DNA of 37,562 bases from the NCBI GenBank assembly GCA_905480645.1, contig CAJQRC010000065.1:1-37562 (forward strand), in the 5' to 3' direction. The stretch is from an uncultured Tateyamaria sp. Its GTDB lineage: Bacteria; Pseudomonadota; Alphaproteobacteria; Rhodobacterales; Rhodobacteraceae. The notes under the pieces were generated by a model. It saw only the letters and a list, made by a program, of their open reading frames with translations, searched no databases and was not told the origin of the DNA. The translations under genes and the position numbers were made by a program. Positions 1 to 8,150 of this stretch are shown piece after piece; the first letter of the stretch is position 1, and every line of letters begins with the position of its first letter.

Positions 1-1
1 G

Positions 2-379
2 GATGGTGGTGAAGTTGCAGGACAATTACTAGATGAAATAGAAAAAAATACGGAGTTTGCGCGGGAAGATTTTCCTGACATGGCTGAAGCTGTATGGCAA
101 GCTACTGGAACCTTACGTGAAGTGACTGAGTGGCTCAATATACAGCCAGATTTGCAATGCAGGTTTGCTGGGGCTGTGCCGTATCTCAAGGCTTTTGCGC
201 GGGTTCTTGGTGGACATTTCCATTTGATGGCAGCAATGGCTGACCAAACTGGTCCGCGACAAAAATTGGCGCGCTTTTACGTTCAACGGCTCTTGCCAGA
301 GCACATTGGCCTTTTGGCTCATGCCAAGGCAGGAGCTGACGATCTTTTTGCCATGAGCGCTGACGAACTTGCTACATGA
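2..379 (+). CDS. Acyl-CoA dehydrogenase, C-terminal part (DmdC-like), cut by the left edge
   Basis: The reading frame is open from base 2 to the TGA at 377-379, so this is the last ~125 residues of a longer protein whose start lies outside the window. The visible part is helical. Stretches such as AVWQATGTLREVTEWL, FAGAVPYLKAFARVLGG and ARFYVQRLLPEHIGLL match the extra C-terminal domain of the large (~590-residue) acyl-CoA dehydrogenases that include DmdC, the methylmercaptopropionyl-CoA dehydrogenase of marine roseobacters. The catalytic and FAD-binding parts are not visible, so the substrate cannot be assigned; a general fatty acyl-CoA dehydrogenase is equally possible. It is followed 70 bp downstream by a metallo-hydrolase gene on the same strand, probably in the same transcript. 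Electrons from such enzymes go through ETF to ETF-QO, which is encoded further along this window. Confidence 0.8.
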   Translation, partial: DGGEVAGQLLDEIEKNTEFAREDFPDMAEAVWQATGTLREVTEWLNIQPDLQCRFAGAVPYLKAFARVLGGHFHLMAAMADQTGPRQKLARFYVQRLLPEHIGLLAHAKAGADDLFAMSADELAT

Positions 380-449
380 TCCTTTGGATAGTTACCTTTC
401 CAAAATTTAGTCTGGTTTTCAACGTTTTGAATACAGGAGTGACAGCATA

Positions 450-1487
450 ATGGAAGAACAGACTAAGCTGCATTTTCCGTGGGCTGAAGGTCCTGTGCAC
501 GGCAAGTGTATTCAGGTTGCAAAAGGTGTTTTGTGGTTTCGCTTGCCCTTGCCGATGCGATTAGACCACGTGAATATCTATGTGCTTGATGATGAAGATG
601 GTTGGACAGTTATTGATACCGGGTTCGATACCAAGAAAACTCGAGCGATTTGGTTAAGCATGATTGGTGGGCCGTTAGCTGGAAAACCTATACGTCGTGT
701 CGTGTTAACTCATCATCATCCGGATCATGTGGGTTTAGCAGGTTGGCTGCAGAGTGAATTTGGCGCAGAGTTGCTGACCACACGCACTGCTTGGCTTTTT
801 GCTCGAATGCTTACATTAGACATTCAAGAAGTCCCGGTTGCGGAAACATTGGCATTCTGGCGTAGCGCGGGTATGCAAACTGATATTTTTGACAAACGAG
901 CGGTTGAACGGCCGTTTAATTTTGGTGATGTTGTTGCACCAATGCCTTTGGGTTTTACTCGCCTTCAGCAAGGGCAGACCATTAATATGGGTGGTCGCAC
1001 TTGGGATATACACATAGGTAATGGTCATGCTCCGGAACACGCTACATTTTGGAGCCGTGATGATGGGTTGGTAATCTCGGGTGATCAGATTTTGTCTTCA
1101 ATTAGCCCTAATATTGGTGTTTATGCAACAGAGCCAATGGCAGACCCAATTCGGGATTGGCTTGAGGCGTGTGAACGCTTCAGCTTGCTAGCACGCGCAG
1201 ACCAACTTGTTCTAGGGGGACACAAACTTCCTTTTATTGGATTACCTAGACGTATGGGGCAATTGATCGACAATCACCATGGAGCTTTACGAAGGCTTAT
1301 CGAATATATTGAGTCACCCAAAGCCGCATCAGAATGCTTTATGCCTCTTTTCAAGCGAAGTATTGACGATTCTGAATACGGTTTGGCGTTGGTCGAATCA
1401 GTCGCACATCTGTCACACCTTTATCAGACGGGAGTAGCAACTCGCACGCGTCGTCATGATGATGCTTGGGTTTACCAGCGTAAATAA
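450..1487 (+). CDS. Metallo-beta-lactamase-fold hydrolase
   Basis: A 345-residue protein with a complete metallo-beta-lactamase metal site: THHHPDHVG at residues ~87-95, a later His in the IGNGHAPEHATFW segment, an Asp in VISGDQILSS and a final His in LVLGGHKLPF. These ligands bind two metal ions in this superfamily. The long helical C-terminal region after ~residue 260 resembles the LACTB2/CPSase-type hydrolases, which act on thioesters, lactones or nucleic acids. No signal peptide is seen, so it is probably cytoplasmic. An AGGAG ribosome binding site lies 9 bp before the ATG. Its position directly behind an acyl-CoA dehydrogenase suggests a thioesterase-like role in acyl-CoA breakdown, but this is inference; the substrate is unknown. 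Confidence 0.85.
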   Translation: MEEQTKLHFPWAEGPVHGKCIQVAKGVLWFRLPLPMRLDHVNIYVLDDEDGWTVIDTGFDTKKTRAIWLSMIGGPLAGKPIRRVVLTHHHPDHVGLAGWLQSEFGAELLTTRTAWLFARMLTLDIQEVPVAETLAFWRSAGMQTDIFDKRAVERPFNFGDVVAPMPLGFTRLQQGQTINMGGRTWDIHIGNGHAPEHATFWSRDDGLVISGDQILSSISPNIGVYATEPMADPIRDWLEACERFSLLARADQLVLGGHKLPFIGLPRRMGQLIDNHHGALRRLIEYIESPKAASECFMPLFKRSIDDSEYGLALVESVAHLSHLYQTGVATRTRRHDDAWVYQRK

Positions 1488-1760
1488 TAAATTATGTCTT
1501 GATCACTTAAAACAACGTAACAGCAATTGATGAGAATGGATATTTGCATAACCGTTTAGGTTTAAAGCTTTTCTCGATAACGGCACGCATTATGACTTTT
1601 TGTCGTTGCACCAAAGGTCAGTAAGTCGGAATAATAAAGCATAATTTATATTATGTTTGCAGTGATAAGGATGACATTTTGGCGCGCAGTAAAGGACGCA
1701 GTGACATGTTCAACTAAATGCGTTAGGCAACGGCAACGCGATATTGAATGGGTATTAAGA

Positions 1761-1895
1761 ATGGCTGAATATAAACATGGTGAGATGGATGTGTCAGAAA
1801 ATGAGAAGACTTTTGACGGGTTCATGAAGTTTACTACGTGGTCAGTAATCGTCATTCTGGTAATAATTGTCGGTATGGCAATTTTTATCACTTAA
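1761..1895 (+). CDS. aa3-type cytochrome c oxidase subunit IV (small, one membrane span)
   Basis: A 44-residue protein starting MAEYKHGEMDVSENEKTFDG and continuing into a single hydrophobic helix that reaches the C-terminus. This is the pattern of the bacterial aa3 oxidase subunit IV family: a short polar head with a conserved HGxMD...EKTFxGF motif, then one membrane span. The frame is open further upstream, to an ATG at 1653, but residues before 1761 do not look like the family, which begins at this methionine. No convincing Shine-Dalgarno sequence precedes it. It stands alone, away from the catalytic cox genes, which is common for this subunit. It sits in the cytoplasmic membrane with the oxidase; its exact function in the complex is unclear. 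Confidence 0.85.
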   Translation: MAEYKHGEMDVSENEKTFDGFMKFTTWSVIVILVIIVGMAIFIT

Positions 1896-1994
1896 ATTTT
1901 TGCTGAGTATCAGCTTATACATTAGGATTGTTCATTAGCAGGTTCTTATTTGAATTGAGACGTTGTTTTTGTATCTAACCAATCCAATTACGTT

Positions 1995-2321
1995 TTATAT
2001 TATTACGTATAGCATGGTGAACAAAGTCGTCACCCCTGCAATAATTGCTATGATCATATTTTTTGTCCAAATGCCTACGCCAATGGTTACTAAGGCTGTG
2101 ATTAAACGGATCGGTTCGAGACTGCCGCTCCCGTTTGGATAGACTACGATCGGCGCGACTAGGGCTGGAATAATTGCTACGGCTGTATAGCGTAAATGCC
2201 TCAGTAATCTTGGCGGAAATTGCCGGTCTCCGACTAAGCCTAAAAACGAAAACCTGAGCAAAAAACTACCAATTCCTAAAGTTAGGATTATAATCCACAG
2301 GCTGTCTTTGTCGATGTTCAT
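1995..2321 (-). CDS. azlD: AzlD-family branched-chain amino acid export subunit
   Basis: A 108-residue, almost wholly hydrophobic protein with about four membrane helices, beginning with a helix around residues 8-28 and an SFLLRFSFLGLVGDRQFPPRL segment typical of AzlD. AzlD is the small partner of AzlC; together they export branched-chain or related amino acids through the inner membrane. The ATG overlaps the azlC stop codon by four bases (ATGA at 2318-2321), so translation is coupled and the two products are presumably made in fixed ratio. Length is normal for the family. The exported substrate cannot be told from sequence. Confidence 0.88.
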   Translation of the reverse strand: MNIDKDSLWIIILTLGIGSFLLRFSFLGLVGDRQFPPRLLRHLRYTAVAIIPALVAPIVVYPNGSGSLEPIRLITALVTIGVGIWTKNMIIAIIAGVTTLFTMLYVII

Positions 2322-3040
2322 AGTTTCTTACACTTTAGCCTTCTTTGGAGCCATACTTCAGTCTGTGCACCTGTTATCATACCAGCTAACCCTGCCAATA
2401 TTAGGCCAAATGAATAGGGCATGCCTGCTGCGAAGATGCTAATCATAATTGCAACAGTGGCGGCAATTAGATGTGGCAGCGTCCGCATCATTGGCGCTAT
2501 CATTGATAAAAAGGCAATTGGTAGAGCAAGGTCTAGTGGTAAATTTTGTGGAAAAATAAAACCAAGTGCCGCTCCGATATAGCTACCTAAAAGCCATGTT
2601 GTAACGATTAACGAGCAGGTTCCGAAATAATAGGCTAATCGTTGTGATGTCGTTAGAGTTGGTTCGGCTTCAAATTTTGTGTGACTAAGTGCATAGTTTT
2701 GGTCAACTAGCAGATAAGATACACATACGCGCTGCCATAATGCAGATTGACCAAGGTAAGGTGTGAGAGCAGCAGAATACATAGCCACGCGTAAATTCAC
2801 GGCAAGAGCTGACATCAATATTATAAAGGTTGGTGCTTCGTCCTGCATAAGTTGCAACGCAGTAAATTGCGCTGCTCCGGCAATGACAACTAGAGAAAAA
2901 CTCATTACCTCAAAAATATTTAATCCTGCTTCGGTTGCTAGCACGCCAAATAGTACCGAAAACGGCCCAACAATCAGTAAAAATGGCGCGCTATCGCGCA
3001 TACCTGACCAATATTTCGATTTGGTGGTGGTGGAGGGCAT
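2318..3040 (-). CDS. azlC: AzlC-family amino acid exporter, large subunit
   Basis: A 240-residue polytopic membrane protein. After a short polar N-terminus it has the AzlC signatures: APFLLIVGPFSVLFGVLATEAGL in the first helix region, GAAQFTALQLM around residues 75-85, and DQNYALS near residue 133. The family exports branched-chain amino acids or analogues together with AzlD, encoded immediately downstream with a 4-bp overlap. An AAGGA ribosome binding site lies 8 bp before the ATG. The gene is divergent from fdhD with only 47 bp between start codons, so the two promoters must overlap. No regulator gene (for example an Lrp-type AzlB) is adjacent. Confidence 0.9.
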   Translation of the reverse strand: MPSTTTKSKYWSGMRDSAPFLLIVGPFSVLFGVLATEAGLNIFEVMSFSLVVIAGAAQFTALQLMQDEAPTFIILMSALAVNLRVAMYSAALTPYLGQSALWQRVCVSYLLVDQNYALSHTKFEAEPTLTTSQRLAYYFGTCSLIVTTWLLGSYIGAALGFIFPQNLPLDLALPIAFLSMIAPMMRTLPHLIAATVAIMISIFAAGMPYSFGLILAGLAGMITGAQTEVWLQRRLKCKKL

Positions 3041-3087
3041 TAACGATCCTTACAATAGCCTTAAAAGAGTAACGATCTAATGGAGGG

Positions 3088-3975
3088 ATGCAATTGGCAC
3101 AAAATAAAAATGCAGATAATTATCTAATCTCCCCCGACATAAATAGATCGCGTTTGTCTCGCTGTGTGGTTGGGCATGACCATTTGGGAGTACGTACGGA
3201 AATATCTGTTGTTGAAGAACGTCCGTTAACAATTTACTTGAATAGTCAGGAAATTGTCACAGCAATGACTATTGGTGATTACCCAGATTATCTTGCGCTC
3301 GGATTTTTGCTGAACCAAGGTATGTTAGGGCAGCATGAAACTGTAACTGACATCGATTATGATGAGGAGTTGGAAACGGTTGTTGTGCGGACTAATAAGC
3401 CCACAAATCATGAAGAAAAACTAGCAAAAAAGACCCGTACCAGTGGATGTGCAATTGGCACAGTTTTTGGTGATATGATGGATGGGTTGGAAAATGTTAA
3501 CTTAGCTAAAGCTGAAATTCGTACATCTTGGTTATACGCGTTATCAGCGCGAATTAATCGAACTCCATCGCTTTATTTAAAGGTTGGGGCAATACATGGG
3601 ACAGTCTTGTGCCAACGTGATAAACCACTTGTCTACATGGAAGACGTTGGACGTCATAACGCTGTCGATAAAATTGCAGGCTGGATGATGATGAATAGTG
3701 TCGAAGCGAGTAACAAAATTCTTTATACCACAGGACGCTTAACCTCTGAAATGGTGATCAAAACTGCAATGATGGGAATTCCAGTACTTGTCTCGCGCTC
3801 AGGGTTTACTGCTTGGGGAGTTGAGATTGCGCAGCAGGTTGGTCTTACATTGATTGGTAGAATGCGAGGTCAACGTTTTGTATGTCTAAGTGGTGATAAA
3901 CGGCTGGTGCGTGACATTGACCCATCTTTGGCTGCCACTGAACCGAGCAAGGTTAACCGGAAAGCATCCCAATGA
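3088..3975 (+). CDS. fdhD: Formate dehydrogenase accessory sulfurtransferase FdhD
   Basis: A 295-residue protein with family signatures: the TSGCAIGTVFG loop at residues 118-128, MEDVGRHNAVDKIAGW, and TGRLTSEMVIKTAMMGIP followed by SRSGFTAWGVEIA. FdhD moves sulfur from a cysteine desulfurase to the bis-MGD cofactor before it is inserted in formate dehydrogenase. In the E. coli protein the loop carries two cysteines (CxxC); here only the first is kept (C121), and the second position is glycine. The ATG at 3088 touches the GGAGGG motif directly; a TTG two codons later (3094) has a better spacing of 6 bp and may be the true start. It is the first gene of a coupled Mo-cofactor operon, overlapping mobA by four bases. 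No formate dehydrogenase subunit gene is in view. Confidence 0.93.
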   Translation: MQLAQNKNADNYLISPDINRSRLSRCVVGHDHLGVRTEISVVEERPLTIYLNSQEIVTAMTIGDYPDYLALGFLLNQGMLGQHETVTDIDYDEELETVVVRTNKPTNHEEKLAKKTRTSGCAIGTVFGDMMDGLENVNLAKAEIRTSWLYALSARINRTPSLYLKVGAIHGTVLCQRDKPLVYMEDVGRHNAVDKIAGWMMMNSVEASNKILYTTGRLTSEMVIKTAMMGIPVLVSRSGFTAWGVEIAQQVGLTLIGRMRGQRFVCLSGDKRLVRDIDPSLAATEPSKVNRKASQ

Positions 3976-4574
3976 TGCCGCCAGTGGGTGTGATACTTGC
4001 CGGTGGTTTGGCGTCTCGCATGGGGGGTGGAGACAAAGGTTTGCTGCAGCTTGGTAATAAAACCTTACTGGAGCATGTAGTGGAACGACTTGCACCTCAG
4101 GTCACTAATATTGTGTTGAATGCAAATGGAGACCCAGCGCGATTTTTAACAAAGTCTATGCCTGTAATCGCCGATAGCATTGGTGGGTATGTAGGCCCCT
4201 TGGCGGGCGTTTTGGCAGGTTTAGACTGGGCAGCAAACATTGGTGCCGATAGCGTAGTAACGGTTGCTGCCGACACCCCATTCTTTCCTCGCAACTTGGT
4301 CTCTAGTTTGCGGTTGGCTGCAGAAGATATGAGCCATCCGCTAGTCTTGGCAGCGACCCCAGATGTAAAAAAAGGAAAGGTGCGGCACCCGACTTTTGGT
4401 CTTTGGCCCGTTTCGCTTAAAGATGACCTGCGTGCAGCTTTAACTAATGGGGTTCGAAAAGTTGTAATTTGGACTGATCGCCACAGTGATCGAACTGCTG
4501 TGTTTCCAGATGAAACGGCCTTTTTTAATGTAAATACACCTGCAGATTTAATCCGAGCGGAGGAAATGCTGTGA
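3972..4574 (+). CDS. mobA: Molybdenum cofactor guanylyltransferase MobA
   Basis: A 200-residue nucleotidyltransferase. The N-terminus carries the GTP-binding signature LAGGLASRMGGGDKG (residues ~9-23), followed by the metal-binding region VTVAADTPFFP (~residues 95-105), where many homologues have a PCD triplet. MobA joins GMP from GTP to molybdopterin, giving the MGD form needed by DMSO-reductase-family enzymes such as formate dehydrogenase. It overlaps fdhD by the bases ATGA and its own end overlaps the GTG start of mobB, so the genes are translated as one coupled unit. A second ATG follows at once (MMPP); either may be used. Length is typical. Confidence 0.93.
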   Translation: MMPPVGVILAGGLASRMGGGDKGLLQLGNKTLLEHVVERLAPQVTNIVLNANGDPARFLTKSMPVIADSIGGYVGPLAGVLAGLDWAANIGADSVVTVAADTPFFPRNLVSSLRLAAEDMSHPLVLAATPDVKKGKVRHPTFGLWPVSLKDDLRAALTNGVRKVVIWTDRHSDRTAVFPDETAFFNVNTPADLIRAEEML

Positions 4575-5062
4575 AGGTGTACGGTATTGTTGGCTGGAAA
4601 AACGCAGGAAAAACAGGACTTATGGAGCGTCTTGTTACTGAGATTACGGGTCGTGGTCATTCTGTTTCTACGATTAAGCACGCTCATCATACTTTCGATG
4701 TTGACCATCCTGGAAAAGATAGCCACCGCCACCGCGTTGCAGGTGCTAAGGAGGTAATTTTGGCCTCAAGTAATCGTTTTGCGCTTATGCAGGAATTGCG
4801 TGATACAACTGAACCAATTTTGTCAGAATTAATAAAAAAACTGGAGCCCGTCGATCTTGTATTGATTGAAGGATACAAGCGTGACGGGCACCCCAAAATT
4901 GAGGTTCACCGTGAAATTAATGGTCATCCAGTTATTGCAATAGATGATGGGACTATTACAGCACTTGCTTGCGATACCAAACTTCCATTTGATCTGCCAG
5001 TCTTTGATCTGAATGATACTAAAAGCATTGCCGATTTTATTCTCACTGAGGTTGGTCTGTGA
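4571..5062 (+). CDS. mobB: Molybdopterin-guanine dinucleotide biosynthesis adaptor MobB
   Basis: A 163-residue P-loop protein starting at GTG, with the Walker A motif GWKNAGKT at residues 8-15 and the later DLVLIEGYKRDGHPKIEVHR signature of the MobB family. MobB binds GTP and assists MobA in adding the guanine nucleotide to molybdopterin; it helps but is not strictly required in E. coli. The start codon overlaps the mobA stop (GTGA) and the stop overlaps the next GTG, so it sits inside a tightly coupled fdhD-mobA-mobB-moeA operon. Length and motifs are normal. Confidence 0.93.
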   Translation: MKVYGIVGWKNAGKTGLMERLVTEITGRGHSVSTIKHAHHTFDVDHPGKDSHRHRVAGAKEVILASSNRFALMQELRDTTEPILSELIKKLEPVDLVLIEGYKRDGHPKIEVHREINGHPVIAIDDGTITALACDTKLPFDLPVFDLNDTKSIADFILTEVGL

Positions 5063-7134
5063 GTAGTGGATTTGATACCTTCATTATAGTGGATTGGTCC
5101 GGTGGCAATCAAGGCTCTGTACAACCGCAAGCAGACGCTGTTTGGGGTTGTGTGGCAAGGGAGAATGCAGTTGAAGATGCGGTCTATTTGCGTAATCGCA
5201 ACATTGCTGAAAAATGGTTGTTAAATACTCTGATTTGTGAGCGCGCGGCGGGAAGGCGCGTGTTTGTTGGGTTTGACTTCCCGTTTGGTTACCCTGTCGG
5301 GTTTGGCGTTGCATTAACTGGTTCAGATGACCCATTTACGCTTTGGGATTGGTTCGAAGCACGGATTAAAGATGCTCCAACAAGTAACAATCGCTTCGAT
5401 TTAGCTGGTCAAATTAATTCATACTTCGGCGGTAAAGGCCCTTTTTGGGGTAATGCGCTGAAACGTGATATAGTAGATTTGCCTCGTACCAAGCTAGCAT
5501 ATGAAAATTCCTTTCCCAATCGACGAAAAGCGGAAGATTATGCCAAAGGCGCATTCACACTATGGCAAATGTCAGGCGTTGGCTCCGTGGGAGGCCAAAC
5601 GATGATGGGTTTACCTGTTTTGGCGCGGCTACGGCGCCACTTTGGCGCAGAGCTGACTGTATGGCCATTCGAAGCACTGGGTTCGCCGATTTCTATTGTT
5701 GAGGTATGGCCTTCTCTCACCGTGGATATGGCCCCTGCGGGTTGGATCAAAGATCAGTGGCAGGTGCACTCGTTAGCTCGCAATATTGCGGCTCTTGACA
5801 GAGATCGTTTAAAAGAAATGTTGAATATACCCATTACATCAGAAGGTTGGATTTTTGGTATTGGCTTTCAGGACGAGCTTCGTGAGGCTGATAAATATTT
5901 GCGTAATGACTGTTTTGCGTTGCCGCAGGGTGTGCATTGGACACCTGTCGACGCAGCGTTGGATGATCTGCGTTCGCGGCTACAGTCAGTAGCAAAGGTT
6001 AAAAAAATGGCTGTAAATAGCTGTTTAGGCCGAGTCTTGGCAGCAGATGTGGTGGCTTTGCGCGCTAATCCGCCGCTGTCGAATACGGCTATTGATGGTT
6101 ATGGTTTTGCAGGTGGGCGAGCTGCTGGCCCGCATCGGCTACCCCTAGTAGCTGTGCAGGCGGCAGCGGGTGAAAGATTAAAACATAGCATACCTAGTGG
6201 GTCGGCTATTCGCATTTTAACGGGAGCAGCTCTGCCTGATGGTGTTGATACTGTCATCTTGCAAGAGGACGTCGAAGTGGCGGACGGATTTATTAGTTTT
6301 GTTGGCCCACTTGACGTTGGCGCAAATACTCGAGCGGCTGGTGAAGATGTAGAGGTTGGGGAAATAGTCGCAAAAAGGGGGCGGCGAGTGACGCCTGCAG
6401 ATCTTGCTATTATTTCTGCAATTGGCGTTGGTGAGGTTTCGACTTACACGCAATTGCGAGTAGGAATCTTGTCGACTGGAGATGAATTAGTTTGCGCTGG
6501 CCAAAATGCTGCGCCTGGGCAAATTTTTGATGCTAACCGCCCAATGCTTATGGGTTTAGTCGAACAGCTTGGCCATATTCCTGTTGATTTAGGACAGGTA
6601 GAAGATGATCGTGCTGCATTGCGAAAGCGTTTAGATGAAGCCGTGTCTCAGGCAGATATCATTTTGACTAGTGGTGGTGCATCATCGGGTGACGAAGACC
6701 ATGTGTCTGGTTTATTAAATGAAACGGGGGCGATGGCCCTTTGGCGAATTGCTATCAAGCCTGGTCGCCCTTTAGCGTTAGGCGTTTGGCGAGGTAAGCC
6801 AATTTTTGGTTTGCCGGGTAACCCGGTTGCGGCTATGGTTTGTACGTTAGTCTTTGCTGCCCCTGCTTTTGCCCAAATGGCAGGATCAGTATGGATGCCA
6901 CCACAAGGATTTCAATTACCGGCCGCCTTTAGTAAACAGAAAAAATCAGGCCGCCGCGAATTTTTGCGAGCGCGGGTAAGGGACGGAAAAGTTGAAGTTT
7001 TTGTCTCAGAAGGATCTGGACGTATCAGTAGTTTGGCTTGGGCTGAAGGCTTGGTGGAATTGCCAGAGGATGCGCTACACATACACCATGGGGATATGGT
7101 TCGTTACATACCTTGGTCTGGGTTTAATAATTAG
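5059..7134 (+). CDS. moeA: MoeA molybdenum insertase fused to an N-terminal RNase-H-like (DUF429-type) domain
   Basis: A 691-residue fusion. Residues ~295-691 are a full MoeA: PPLSNTAIDGYGF (~338-350), ILTGAALPDGVDTVILQED (~386-404), GILSTGDELV (469-478), the TSGGASSGDEDHV cofactor-binding loop (537-549) and GLPGNPVA (584-591). MoeA inserts molybdate into adenylylated molybdopterin. Residues 1-~290 are extra and resemble predicted RNase-H-fold DUF429 proteins: an acidic residue after a first strand (IIVDWSGG, D12), a second in VFVGFDFPFGYP (D73) and a third in IVEVWPS (E215). The function of this part is unknown. No stop, frameshift or internal ribosome site separates the halves. The GTG start overlaps the mobB stop, and the gene ends in a four-base overlap with a convergent gene. 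Confidence 0.88.
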   Translation: MSSGFDTFIIVDWSGGNQGSVQPQADAVWGCVARENAVEDAVYLRNRNIAEKWLLNTLICERAAGRRVFVGFDFPFGYPVGFGVALTGSDDPFTLWDWFEARIKDAPTSNNRFDLAGQINSYFGGKGPFWGNALKRDIVDLPRTKLAYENSFPNRRKAEDYAKGAFTLWQMSGVGSVGGQTMMGLPVLARLRRHFGAELTVWPFEALGSPISIVEVWPSLTVDMAPAGWIKDQWQVHSLARNIAALDRDRLKEMLNIPITSEGWIFGIGFQDELREADKYLRNDCFALPQGVHWTPVDAALDDLRSRLQSVAKVKKMAVNSCLGRVLAADVVALRANPPLSNTAIDGYGFAGGRAAGPHRLPLVAVQAAAGERLKHSIPSGSAIRILTGAALPDGVDTVILQEDVEVADGFISFVGPLDVGANTRAAGEDVEVGEIVAKRGRRVTPADLAIISAIGVGEVSTYTQLRVGILSTGDELVCAGQNAAPGQIFDANRPMLMGLVEQLGHIPVDLGQVEDDRAALRKRLDEAVSQADIILTSGGASSGDEDHVSGLLNETGAMALWRIAIKPGRPLALGVWRGKPIFGLPGNPVAAMVCTLVFAAPAFAQMAGSVWMPPQGFQLPAAFSKQKKSGRREFLRARVRDGKVEVFVSEGSGRISSLAWAEGLVELPEDALHIHHGDMVRYIPWSGFNN

Positions 7135-8087
7135 TCAAAAGTGCCTGCAACGCGCCCTAGAAGCATAAATGCTCTAACAGTGCGAGTGTTGCTGAGAGTT
7201 GAGAGATCTACGTCTGTTGCTGTGATTGTGAACGTTGATATAGCTCGATCAAATTGACGTAGGAAGTGATGGGCAGCATCACGAAAAATGGCGTCTTGTT
7301 TCATTCTTCCGGCTACTACAGCTAATGAAGTATTGTCTCTCACGCCACCTAAAGATGAAATTGATCGACCTCTCGAACCGCTGGCGAATTGCCTCCAAAC
7401 TTCGGGGCGTACATTATCTGGGCGTAAGTCATCCATATAAATACCGTCTTGGCTCAAAAGGGTCAGAATATCTTTAGCGGCCTGAATTAGTTGTGCTGTC
7501 TCTCTATTTTGCATGGCTTTGCGCAGTGAGGCAAAGCCGTTTTTGTCTTCGGTATTTTCCGGAAAATTTAGAGCTTGGATAAAATCTGAATTGTGTAAAA
7601 CAGGTTTACTATTCTCGGCTATAGTGCCGAGTGCAAGTGTTGGTTGGTCGTCTTCAAATACAGCCGGTGTCTCTTCTACCGAGGTATTTTGCTGCCTTTG
7701 TTCGCTGAACTGGAAATCGTGTGATATATCCCGCTGAGTTTCAATTTTATGGATAGCATTGGAAATTTCGTCGAGTTTTTTCAACATAAAAGCGTTAACT
7801 TCACTTCCATATTCCTGTTGCTGAGTAATATTAATTTTATTGATAGACGCGATTGCATCTCTAAATCGTTGGCTTTCTGCATGTATAAGTCGATTGGTAC
7901 GAATGGTAGACATGATAATCCAAATGACAGCTATGGGTATGAATATCGCGAGCGTGGCCGATTGGAGTTGAATATTATTTAAACGATCTGCTGGAGTTGT
8001 GCTATCTAGAAAAAAAACTGAGGCTAACCCAAGTAACCAAACAGTACACAAGACAATTGCAACAATTTCAGTCTTTCCAAACCTCAA
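7131..8087 (-). CDS. Unknown membrane-anchored protein with two N-terminal spans and a coiled-coil segment
   Basis: A 318-residue protein with no family I can name. Two hydrophobic helices are visible, at about residues 8-27 and 44-62, leaving both termini on the same side of the membrane. A polar, helix-prone region follows (residues ~63-120, rich in Q, E, K, I and spaced for a coiled coil), then a low-complexity linker. The C-terminal ~150 residues are more ordered, with segments such as LRKAMQNRETAQLIQAAKDILTLL and RTVRAFMLLGRVAGTFD. The only usable start is a TTG at 8085-8087 with no clear ribosome site; upstream codons reach no better start. The next gene on this strand is greA upstream, 63 bp away. 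Its end overlaps moeA by four bases. Confidence 0.75.
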   Translation of the reverse strand: MRFGKTEIVAIVLCTVWLLGLASVFFLDSTTPADRLNNIQLQSATLAIFIPIAVIWIIMSTIRTNRLIHAESQRFRDAIASINKINITQQQEYGSEVNAFMLKKLDEISNAIHKIETQRDISHDFQFSEQRQQNTSVEETPAVFEDDQPTLALGTIAENSKPVLHNSDFIQALNFPENTEDKNGFASLRKAMQNRETAQLIQAAKDILTLLSQDGIYMDDLRPDNVRPEVWRQFASGSRGRSISSLGGVRDNTSLAVVAGRMKQDAIFRDAAHHFLRQFDRAISTFTITATDVDLSTLSNTRTVRAFMLLGRVAGTFD

Positions 8088-8150
8088 GAGGTGACGCTCA
8101 TAATAAGTTTTAAATAGCTGTATTTATGATTTGTTTTTTTTGTCATAGTT

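Noticed and set aside
1902-1914. GCTGA-GTA-TCAGC hairpin as a terminator between the oxidase subunit and azlD genes
   Set aside because: Only five pairs, a three-base loop, and no T-run in the needed direction on either strand.
4097-4732. Open frame of 211 codons opposite mobA and mobB
   Set aside because: It lies wholly antisense to two well-supported genes and shows no domain features.
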